36,638 nucleotides of DNA from Streptomyces sp. Ru71. GTDB taxonomy: Bacteria; Actinomycetota; Actinomycetes; Streptomycetales; Streptomycetaceae. Under the pieces are notes generated by a model. It was not told where the DNA came from and ran no database searches. It was given only the letters and a program-made list of their open reading frames with translations. How positions within the stretch are numbered: position 1 is the stretch's first letter; each line of letters begins with the position of its first letter. The position numbers and the translations under genes were made by a program. This document shows, in pieces, positions 23,962 to 30,983 of this stretch. Location: positions 1 through 36,638 of the forward strand of contig NZ_PQSS01000074.1 in NCBI RefSeq assembly GCF_002920535.1. The letters are read 5' to 3'.

Positions 23962-24209
23962 CCCCAACAAGCGCTTCGGGCATATTCCAGCGCGAAGGAG
24001 TACCCGTGCGGCATACTGTGCGACGCTCGTCGTGGGGAGTCGAACAGGCACCACCGGCATGGCTCGTACCGGGAACCACTCGCATCCCACACAAGGTACC
24101 GGAGCCACCCGTCGACTCCGGGCCGTGACGACCCCCTGCGAGGACACAACCCGGTATCGACGCTCCGTGACACCGGGATGCCACATTCCGCGACATCTTT
24201 GGCCTTGGC

Positions 24210-25109
24210 TCAGCCGCCGAGGTCGCTCGCCGACGCCACGAGATCGGCGGCGAGCAACTCCTCGGCCCACGCGGTGCCGCCCGCGCGCCGGCCGCGCACC
24301 CAGGCCCGTTTCAGCAGCAGATGCACCTCGCTCTCCCAGGTGAAGCCCATGCCGCCGTGCACCTGGAGGCAGTCACGGGCGCCGCGCACGGCGGCCTCGT
24401 CGGCGAGCAGCCGGGCCGCCGCGATGTCGGCCGGATCGGCGGTCACGGCGGCGGCGTAGACCGCGACCCGGGCCACCTCCACCCGCACCAGCAGCTCCGC
24501 GCACAGGTGCTGCACGGCCTGGAAGGCGCCGACGGGCCTGCCGAACTGCTCCCGCGCCCGGGCGTGTTGCGTGGCAAGTTCGCACGCGCGTGTGGCGGTG
24601 CCCAGTTGTTCGGCCGCCGTGAGCAGCACCGCCACCGGGTCGGACCCGGCCGCGGGCGCCGGCACGCGGTGCAGCGGGGTCAGCGGGTCCACGGACCGCA
24701 CCCGCACGGCCCCGGCTGTGTCCCCGCGGACCACGTCCGCCGCGTCCAGCCACTCCACCAGCGCGCCGTCCACGGCCGCCACCACACACGTCCCCTCGGC
24801 GGCTCCCGGCACGGTCCCGGCCGCGAGATGGGTCGCCAGGAGCGGACCCGGCAGCAGCGCGCGGCCCGCCTCCTCGAAGGCGAGGACCGTCTCGGGCAGC
24901 CCGAGCCCGGCGCCGCCGTCGGCCTCGGCGAGCCGCAGCGCGAAGAACCCGGCCTCCCCCAGCTCCCGCCACAGCGCCCGGTCGATCCCGGGCCGCTCGC
25001 GGGAGGCCGCCGCGCGCAGCGCCGCCGTGTCGAGCCGCCGGGCGAGGACGCCGCGCACGGTGTCGCGCACCGCCTTCTGCTCCGGGGTCAGTTGGAAGAG
25101 CACGGTCAC
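24210..25109 (-). CDS. Acyl-CoA dehydrogenase, short subunit
   Basis: 299 residues from GTG 25109, overlapping the previous stop by 4 bp (25106-25109). It starts LFQLTPEQKAVRDTVRGVLARR and has the C-terminal helical domain with REQFGRPVGAFQAVQH (FAD contact) and HGGMGFTWESEVHLLLKRA (candidate catalytic Glu). The middle beta domain is much shortened and the SEPDAGSD motif is absent; typical members have about 380 residues. This matches one subunit of the mycobacterial FadE28-FadE29-type heterotetramers. It very probably works with the product of the upstream gene. End of the amidohydrolase operon. Confidence 0.9.
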   Translation of the reverse strand: MTVLFQLTPEQKAVRDTVRGVLARRLDTAALRAAASRERPGIDRALWRELGEAGFFALRLAEADGGAGLGLPETVLAFEEAGRALLPGPLLATHLAAGTVPGAAEGTCVVAAVDGALVEWLDAADVVRGDTAGAVRVRSVDPLTPLHRVPAPAAGSDPVAVLLTAAEQLGTATRACELATQHARAREQFGRPVGAFQAVQHLCAELLVRVEVARVAVYAAAVTADPADIAAARLLADEAAVRGARDCLQVHGGMGFTWESEVHLLLKRAWVRGRRAGGTAWAEELLAADLVASASDLGG

Positions 25110-26239
25110 CGCCCCTTCGGCAGGCCGAGAACCCGCTCGGCGACGATGTTCCGCTGGATCTGCGAGGTACCGGCCGCGATCGTGTACGACAGTGAGGAGA
25201 GCCGGTCGGCCACCCAGGGCGCGTCCAGGTCCAGGGCGTCGTCGCCGAGGACGTCGGCGGCCGTGTCGTACAGCTCCTGACGCGCGTGCGAGTAGCGCAG
25301 TTTGAAGACCGAGCCGGTGGCGCCGGGCACCCCGCCCGTGGCCTGCGCGGCGCTGACGTTCCACTGCGTCAGCCGCCACAGGGCCCGGAACTCGGCGTTC
25401 AGCCTGCCCAGGCGACGGCGTGTCCGCGGGTCGTCCCAGCGGCCGTTCCGGCGTGCCCGCCCGGCGAGTTCGGCCAGGACCCGGCGGCAGGCGACGACCT
25501 CCCCGGCGAAGGCGGTGCCGCGTTCGAAGGACAGCGTCACCATGGTGACCCGCCAGCCGTCGTTCTCCGCCCCGACCCGGTTGGCGACCGGCACCGGGAC
25601 CTCGTCGAGGAAGACCTCGGCGAACTCGGCGGACCCGGCCAGCGTGCGCAGCGGCCGTAGGGTGATGCCGGGGGCGTCCATGGGCATGGCCAGCCAGGTG
25701 ATGCCGGCATGCCGTGCGGCGGCGGGGTCGGTGCGCACCAGGAGTTCGCACCAGTCGGCGACCTCGGCGTGCGAGGTCCAGATCTTGGAGCCGCTCACCA
25801 CGTAGTGGTCGCCGTCGCGCCACGCGCGCGTGCGCAGCGCGGCGAGGTCGCTTCCCGCGTCCGGTTCGCTGAAGCCCTGGCACCAGACCTCCTCGCCGCG
25901 CAGGATCGGCGGCAGCCACCGCCGCCGCTGCTCGGGCGTGCCCTCGGCGGCGATGGTCGGCCCGGCGTGCAGCAGTCCGACGAAGTTGGCGCCGACGTAG
26001 GGGGCGCCCGCCTTCTCGGTCTCCTCCAGGAAGATCAGCCGCAGGGTCGGGGAGGCGTCCCAGTGGACGTCGGCGTACCCGGCGTCGTACAGCATCCGCT
26101 GCCAGCCGAGGTCGTGGGCGCGGCGGGCCGGCCAGTCGTCGGTCGAGGGCCTGGCGGGCAGGCCCGGCAGCACCTTGGCGAGCCACTCCCGCAGCCGGGC
26201 CCGGAAGTTCTCCTCCTCCTCGGTGTACGTGAGGTCCAT
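25106..26239 (-). CDS. Acyl-CoA dehydrogenase, long subunit
   Basis: 377 residues starting MDLTYTEEEENFRARLREWL. It has the intact beta domain motif GFSEPDAGSD (122-131), GSKIWTSHAEVADW, and the C-terminal GTSQIQRNIVAERVLGLP. In the C-terminal helices the segment YSHARQELYDTAADVLG replaces the usual HGGxG/Glu region, complementing the short subunit encoded next. Such pairs form alpha2-beta2 dehydrogenases on CoA esters of bulky or cyclic side chains. The ATG at 26239 shares one base with the amidohydrolase stop (TGATG), so all three genes are coupled. Confidence 0.92.
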   Translation of the reverse strand: MDLTYTEEEENFRARLREWLAKVLPGLPARPSTDDWPARRAHDLGWQRMLYDAGYADVHWDASPTLRLIFLEETEKAGAPYVGANFVGLLHAGPTIAAEGTPEQRRRWLPPILRGEEVWCQGFSEPDAGSDLAALRTRAWRDGDHYVVSGSKIWTSHAEVADWCELLVRTDPAAARHAGITWLAMPMDAPGITLRPLRTLAGSAEFAEVFLDEVPVPVANRVGAENDGWRVTMVTLSFERGTAFAGEVVACRRVLAELAGRARRNGRWDDPRTRRRLGRLNAEFRALWRLTQWNVSAAQATGGVPGATGSVFKLRYSHARQELYDTAADVLGDDALDLDAPWVADRLSSLSYTIAAGTSQIQRNIVAERVLGLPKGR

Positions 26240-27432
26240 CAGTCGAGGTCCAGTCCGAGCATGCGGATGGCGTTGCCGCGCATCAGCTTGTGGATCGTCT
26301 CCTCGTCGAGGCCGCGGACGTGGTCGAGGGCGACCTCCTTGGTGTGCGGGAAGGTGGAGTCGACGTGCGGGTAGTCCGTCTCGAAGGTGGCGTTGTCGCG
26401 GCCCACCACGTCCAGGGACGCCACGCCGTGCTTGTCGCGGAAGAAGCAGCAGAAGATCTGCCGGTAGTAGTACGTCGACGGCGGCTCGGGGATCGTCTCG
26501 CGCACCCCGCCCCAGGCGCGGTGCTCCTCCCAGACGTCGTCGGCGCGTTCCAGGGCGTAGGGCACCCAGCCCATCTGTCCCTCGGAGTAGGCGAGTTTCA
26601 GCCGGGGGAAGCGCACCAGGACGCCGCTGAAGAGGAAGTCCATCATCGACGCCATGGCGTTGTTGAAGGACAGCGAGGCCTGGACGGCGGGAGGGGCGTC
26701 CGGGGAGGCGGCGGGCATCTGGGAGGAGGAGCCGATGTGCATGTTGACGACCGTGCCGGTCTCCTCGCAGACGGCGAAGAACGGGTCCCAGTAGCCGGAG
26801 TGGATGGACGGCAGCCCGAGGTGGGTGGGGATCTCGGAGAAGGTCACCGCGCGCACCCCGCGGGCGGCGTTGCGCCGGATCTCGGCGACGGCGAGCCGGA
26901 CGTCCCACAGCGGGATCAGGCACAGCGGGATGAGCCGGCCGCCGCTGTCGCCGCACCACTCCTCGACCATCCAGTCGTTGTAGGCGCGCACGCAGGCCAG
27001 GGCGACCTCCTTGTCGTGCGCCTCGGCGAAGGTCTGGCCGCAAAAGCGCGGGAAGGTGGGAAAGCACAGGCTGGCCTCGACGTGGTTGAGGTCCATGTCC
27101 TTCAGCCGCTCCACCGGGTCCCAGCAGCCGGGCCGCATCTGCTCGCGGGTGATGCCCTCCAGGGTCATCTCCTCGCGGTCGAAGCCGACGGCTGCGATGT
27201 TGCGCTTGTACGGGAACTTCAGGTCCTCGTAGATCCACCAGTCGGTGGGCGGCCCGTCGGGGTCCATGGTGATCCGGTAGCGGCCGCCGACGTAGGCGAG
27301 GTCGCCGATGCCGGCGGTCAGGTGCTTCGGCCCGCGGTCGCGGTACTTCGCCGGCAGCCAGGTCTCGAAGAGGTGCGCGGGCTCGATCACGTGGTCGTCG
27401 ACGCTGACGATGCGGGGCAGTTCGGTCGCCAT
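26239..27432 (-). CDS. Amidohydrolase family protein (TIM-barrel metal hydrolase/decarboxylase type)
   Basis: 397 residues starting MATELPRIVSVDDHVIEPAHLFETWLP, the N-terminal signature of the amidohydrolase-2 (PF04909) group, with DDHV in place of a classical HxH. Other likely metal or catalytic positions are VNMHIGSSS and FETDYPHVDSTFPHT. Family members are decarboxylases or hydrolases of ring-derived acids. Leading the operon with the acyl-CoA dehydrogenase pair, it may hydrolyse a ring C-C or C-O bond of a CoA-pathway intermediate. A longer frame to 27501 would run through the operators and was rejected. Confidence 0.9.
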   Translation of the reverse strand: MATELPRIVSVDDHVIEPAHLFETWLPAKYRDRGPKHLTAGIGDLAYVGGRYRITMDPDGPPTDWWIYEDLKFPYKRNIAAVGFDREEMTLEGITREQMRPGCWDPVERLKDMDLNHVEASLCFPTFPRFCGQTFAEAHDKEVALACVRAYNDWMVEEWCGDSGGRLIPLCLIPLWDVRLAVAEIRRNAARGVRAVTFSEIPTHLGLPSIHSGYWDPFFAVCEETGTVVNMHIGSSSQMPAASPDAPPAVQASLSFNNAMASMMDFLFSGVLVRFPRLKLAYSEGQMGWVPYALERADDVWEEHRAWGGVRETIPEPPSTYYYRQIFCCFFRDKHGVASLDVVGRDNATFETDYPHVDSTFPHTKEVALDHVRGLDEETIHKLMRGNAIRMLGLDLD

Positions 27433-27456
27433 GGGGCCTCCGCGGGCATACGTTTC

Positions 27457-27469
27457 TGATGAACCGTCA
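27457..27469. promoter_or_regulatory. Regulon operator, site 7 (TGATGAACCGTCA)
   Basis: Right half exact, left half TGATG; flanked by C and G, context TTTC...GATA. It lies 24 bp upstream of the amidohydrolase start (minus strand). Confidence 0.7.
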
Positions 27470-27483
27470 GATAGTCTGGCAGC

Positions 27484-27496
27484 TGACGAGTCGTCA
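27484..27496. promoter_or_regulatory. Regulon operator, site 8 (TGACGAGTCGTCA)
   Basis: Perfect palindrome, flanked by C and G (CTGACGAGTCGTCAG). It lies 21 bp upstream of the GTG of the CoA ligase gene; its centre is 27 bp from that of site 7. Confidence 0.78.
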
Positions 27497-27517
27497 GCCA
27501 AGGTTCAGGGGGCTCCC

Positions 27518-29044
27518 GTGAACGACACCCCGCACGAGTTGAGTTCGTCCCGCACGCTGTGGCGGCTGCTCGCCCGCCGCGCCGCCCTCTCCCCCGACCG
27601 CCCCGCCTTCCTCCAGGACGGGCGCTCGCTGACCTTCGGCGGTCTACACGCGCGTGCCGAGCGGGTCGCGGCCGGGCTGCACGGGATGGGCGTGCGCCCC
27701 GGCACGGTCGTCGCCTGGCAGCTGCCCACCCGGATCGAGACCGTCGTCCTGACCTTCGCGCTGGCCCGCCTGGGCGCGGTGCAGACCCCGCTCATCCCGT
27801 TCCTGCGGGACCGCGAGGTCGGCCACGCGCTGCGCGAGGCGCGGGCGGAGTTCTTCGCCGTCCCCGGGGTGTGGCGCGGCTTCGACCACACCGCCATGGC
27901 GCGACGGCTCGGCGCGAAGGGCGTCTTCGATGCGTACGACACGCTCCCCGAGGGCGATCCGGCGGTGCTGCCCGCCCCGCCCGACGACGGCACGCGCGTG
28001 CGCTGGATCTACTGGACCTCGGGCACCACCTCCGCCCCCAAGGGCGTCCTGCACACCGACCGCTCACTGATCGCCGGCGGCTCCTGCCTGGCCCACGCCC
28101 TGCGCCCGCGCACCGGCGACGTCGGCTCGATCGCCTTCCCCTACGCCCACATCGGCGGCCCCGACTACACGGTGATGCTGCTGCTCTACGGCTTCCCCGC
28201 GGTGCTGTTCGAGCAGTTCGCGCTGCCCGGGGCGCTGGAGGACTACCGGCGGCACGGGGTGACCGTGGCCGGCGGCTCGACGGCGTTCTACTCGATGTTC
28301 CTCGCCGAACAGCGCAAGCGGCCGGGCGAGAAGCTGATACCGACGCTGCGGCTGCTCGCCGGGGGCGGGGCGCCCAAGCCGCCGCAGCTCTACCACGCCG
28401 TCGTCCGCGAGATGGGCGTGCAGCTCACCCACGGGTACGGGATGACCGAGGTGCCGATGATCACCATGGGCGACCCGGACGACACCGCCGAGCACCTGGC
28501 GACGACGGAGGGGCGCCCTCCGGCGGGCATGGAGATCCGCGTCGTGGACGGCGAGGTGCGGCTGCGCGGGCCGGCGGTGTGCCGGGGCTATCTGGACCCG
28601 GCGCAGACGGCGGAGGCCTTCGACACGGACGGCTTCCTGCGCACCGGCGACCTCGGACATCTCACCGACGGCGGACACCTGGTGCTCACCGGGCGCCGCA
28701 AGGACGTCATCATTCGCAAGGGGGAGAACGTCTCCGCCAAGGAGATCGAGGACCTGCTGCACACCCACCCGGCCGTCGCCGACGCGGCCGTGATCGGACT
28801 GCCGGACGCCGAGCGCGGGGAGCTGGTGTGCGCGGTGGTGGAGCAGCCGCCGGACGCGCCGCGGCTCACCCTGGAGGCGGTGACCAGGTTCCTGCGGGCG
28901 GAAGGGCTGTCCGTGCACAAGCTGCCGGAACGGCTGGAGGTGGTGGACGCCCTTCCGCGCGGGGAGACGCTGAGGAAGGTGCTCAAGTACCAGCTGCGCG
29001 AGCGCTACGCGCCGGCCCCGGGCTGCTCGGGGACGGTGAAGTAG
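27518..29044 (+). CDS. AMP-binding acyl-CoA synthetase (cyclohexanecarboxylate-CoA-ligase-like)
   Basis: 508 residues from GTG 27518, with AGGGGG as ribosome site. ANL-superfamily motifs in order: YWTSGTTSAPKGVLHT (166-180, phosphate loop), HGYGMTEVP, TGDLGHL, GRRKDVIIRKGENVSAKEIE, and a C-terminal LPRGETLRKVLK with the catalytic lysine. It activates an acid to its acyl-CoA through an acyl-AMP. The overall pattern (QTPLIPFLRDREVGHALREA, FFAVPGVWRGFDH) resembles alicyclic or cyclohexanecarboxylate-type ligases; this gives a hint of the substrate class only. Divergent from the amidohydrolase operon under twin operators. Confidence 0.9.
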   Translation: MNDTPHELSSSRTLWRLLARRAALSPDRPAFLQDGRSLTFGGLHARAERVAAGLHGMGVRPGTVVAWQLPTRIETVVLTFALARLGAVQTPLIPFLRDREVGHALREARAEFFAVPGVWRGFDHTAMARRLGAKGVFDAYDTLPEGDPAVLPAPPDDGTRVRWIYWTSGTTSAPKGVLHTDRSLIAGGSCLAHALRPRTGDVGSIAFPYAHIGGPDYTVMLLLYGFPAVLFEQFALPGALEDYRRHGVTVAGGSTAFYSMFLAEQRKRPGEKLIPTLRLLAGGGAPKPPQLYHAVVREMGVQLTHGYGMTEVPMITMGDPDDTAEHLATTEGRPPAGMEIRVVDGEVRLRGPAVCRGYLDPAQTAEAFDTDGFLRTGDLGHLTDGGHLVLTGRRKDVIIRKGENVSAKEIEDLLHTHPAVADAAVIGLPDAERGELVCAVVEQPPDAPRLTLEAVTRFLRAEGLSVHKLPERLEVVDALPRGETLRKVLKYQLRERYAPAPGCSGTVK

Positions 29045-29529
29045 CGGGCGAACGCCTGGACGCACTCCGTCTCGCCGACCTTGCCGTCGCCGTCCGTGTC
29101 GAGTGCGGCTGCCGCGGCCTCGGCCCGCCCCTGCGGGACGCCGAGGGCGCGCAGCAGGCGCGCGGTGCCGGCGACGGTGGCCGCGCCGCCGCTGTCGGCG
29201 AGGGCGAGCGCCGCGTGCAGGAAGGGGCGGGCGATCTCCGCGAACCGCTCGGGGTTGTCGCGCAGCCGCTTGACCGCGCAGGTGACGAACTCCTCGCGGG
29301 TGATGCGCTGGTCGCCGTCCCGGTCCGCCATGCCGGCCATGCCCTGCCAGAACGCCTCGGCGCCGGCGTACAGCGCCTGGCCCTGGTCGGAACGGGCCGC
29401 CGTGCCGAACTCCGCGAGCAGCGCCTTCGCGGCGACGCTGAAGTCCTCGCGGTCGATCCAGCCGTTGCCGTCCTGGTCGAAAGTGGCGAACCGGGCGGCG
29501 ATCTCACGCTCGTACTCGCTGCTGACCAT
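29005..29529 (-). CDS. EF-hand calcium-binding protein (calerythrin-like)
   Basis: 174 residues starting MVSSEYEREIAARFATF. Three canonical EF loops: residues 18-29 (DQDGNGWIDRED), 69-80 (DRDGDQRITREE) and 144-155 (DTDGDGKVGETE). A fourth at about 112-123 (DSGGAATVAGTA) has lost its ligands. The four-hand layout with one degenerate loop is like calerythrin/sarcoplasmic calcium-binding proteins of actinomycetes. A cytosolic calcium buffer or sensor. Its 3' end overlaps the convergent CoA ligase gene by 40 bp. Confidence 0.93.
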   Translation of the reverse strand: MVSSEYEREIAARFATFDQDGNGWIDREDFSVAAKALLAEFGTAARSDQGQALYAGAEAFWQGMAGMADRDGDQRITREEFVTCAVKRLRDNPERFAEIARPFLHAALALADSGGAATVAGTARLLRALGVPQGRAEAAAAALDTDGDGKVGETECVQAFARYFTVPEQPGAGA

Positions 29530-29708
29530 GTCCTCTTCGGCCGCCTTACGTCGTGGGGTGGTGCGTTCGGCATGCGAGCGTACGACGTGCACAGCCGTGC
29601 GGCGGGGGCGCCGCGACGGTTGTGCCAGGACCGGGGGAATTCCGGGACGAGACTGTGGCAATCGGCGGCAATCGGCGTGAAACGGCTCACAGATCCGACG
29701 GCGCCGGG

Positions 29709-30089
29709 TCACGCCGACAGCGGGCGGGACTCCTCCCCGACGGCGTCCGTGAGGTCGGCGTGCACGTCGAACAGACGGCGCACGCCGAGCGCCCCGAACA
29801 CCCGGTTGACGTGGGAGCCGTCCACCGCACCCTGCGCGGGCAGGACCAGCCGCAGCCGGCCCTGGCACGAGCGCAGCAGGCGGCGGGCGGCGATGAGGAC
29901 GCCGACGCCGCTGGAGTCGCAGAACTGCACCCGGGACAGGTCGAGGACGAGGCTGTGGCGGCCCTCGGCCACCACGTCGTGCACCCGCTGCCGCAGCAGG
30001 GGCGACGTCACCAGGTCCAGCTCGCCCGACACCTGGAGCACGGCCCATGCGCCCTGCTCCGAGTCGGTCACTTCGAACGTCACCACCAC
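29709..30089 (-). CDS. STAS-domain anti-sigma factor antagonist
   Basis: Up to 126 residues. Three consecutive GTG codons (30089, 30086, 30083) open the frame; GAGGGG immediately upstream is best spaced for the third. The STAS core is clear: AVLQVSGELDLVTSPLLRQRV and LDLSRVQFCDSSGVGVLIAARR, with the phosphorylatable serine in DSSG. RsbV/SpoIIAA-type antagonists release sigma factors by binding RsbW-like kinases. A divergent ECF-type sigma gene starts 320 bp away; the direct partner is not evident. Confidence 0.93.
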   Translation of the reverse strand: MVVTFEVTDSEQGAWAVLQVSGELDLVTSPLLRQRVHDVVAEGRHSLVLDLSRVQFCDSSGVGVLIAARRLLRSCQGRLRLVLPAQGAVDGSHVNRVFGALGVRRLFDVHADLTDAVGEESRPLSA

Positions 30090-30410
30090 GCCCCTCGCTC
30101 GCCAAACGGAAGGAATTCTTACGCTTCCTTGCAGCGCGGCTGCCCAGCGGCGTTTCCCTGAAACACCCCGCCGGAAACGAGTTCCTGTCAGAATCGGCTT
30201 GTTTCAGTCGGATTCGATCTCATTTCGATACTGTTCGATCGGACCGGGCGGTGTTCCTCGTGCGGTTCCGGGGGTAAGGGCCCTAGCACGCACGGCTGCG
30301 CGGGGGGCGCACATTGGCATAAAGGGGCGTGCGCTGTCAGACCTGCCGACTACATTCGAGATGTCGGTGAGCGCACGCTTGATACGGGCACGGGCAGGTG
30401 AGGGGGCCGC
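30090..30410. promoter_or_regulatory. 321-bp divergent promoter region (STAS / sigma factor) with GTTTC/GAAAC motifs
   Basis: Noticeably A/T-richer than the flanks. GTTTCCCTGAAAC (30152-30164) is a GTTTC-N3-GAAAC palindrome; further GAAAC (30174-30178) and GTTTC (30201-30205) follow. Such repeats could be operators or sigma-factor recognition elements. No reading frame. Confidence 0.5.
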
Positions 30411-30983
30411 ATGGCGAAGAAGGACGCACCGCCCCGCTGGGACCGCAAGATGCAGCAGCGGCTGGCACGCGGGGAGGCGGCCGCCCTCGGCGAGCTCTAC
30501 GACCGCTTCGCCTCCCTCGTGCACGGACTCGCGCACCGGGTGCTCGGCGACGAGGGGGCCGCCGACGGAGTCACCCGCGAGGTGTTCACCCACGTCTGGG
30601 AGCACCCCGACACCTACGACCCGAAGAAGGAGCCGCTGCGCAGCTGGGTGGCCGCCCTCACCCACCGGCTGGCCGTGCAGCGGCTGCGCACCACCGAGAC
30701 CGCGGCGCTCGCCCTGGGCGGACCCGGCACCACCGAGGAACTGGAGCGCAAGGTCCGGCACGCCTCGGTCGCCGCCCGCGCCGACTACATCGTGCAGTCC
30801 ATGCCCGCCCCGCTGCGCGCCGCCCTGGAGCTGGCCTACTTCCAGCGCCGCGACTACCGCCAGACCGCGGCCGACCTCGGCGTCACCGAGGACGAGGCCC
30901 GCCGCCGGCTCCGCCTCGGCCTGCAACTGCTCTCCACGGCCCACGACGTCGGCACACCCCCGGAGTACGGGGGTGCGGCATGA
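30411..30983 (+). CDS. ECF-type RNA polymerase sigma factor
   Basis: 190 residues with ribosome site GGTGAGGGGG. Region 2 is LGELYDRFASLVHGLAHRVLGDEGAADGVTREVFTHVWEHPDTYDP (split across helices), and region 4 is AYFQRRDYRQTAADLGVTEDEARRRLRLGLQLL, an HTH for the -35 element. The gene overlaps the next (ATGA, 30980-30983), a zinc-finger anti-sigma gene, which is the standard ECF arrangement. It directs RNA polymerase to a small target set once released from the anti-sigma factor. Confidence 0.92.
   Translation: MAKKDAPPRWDRKMQQRLARGEAAALGELYDRFASLVHGLAHRVLGDEGAADGVTREVFTHVWEHPDTYDPKKEPLRSWVAALTHRLAVQRLRTTETAALALGGPGTTEELERKVRHASVAARADYIVQSMPAPLRAALELAYFQRRDYRQTAADLGVTEDEARRRLRLGLQLLSTAHDVGTPPEYGGAA

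Larger units (their letters stand above)
23798..24209. other. 412-bp region upstream of the RsbW-like gene
   Basis: Apart from the small hydrophobic frame (23801-23887), the TATAAG element and the palindrome (23949-23961), I see nothing coding from 23962 to 24209. It is less G/C-rich than the neighbouring genes, as expected for a promoter region. Confidence 0.45.
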
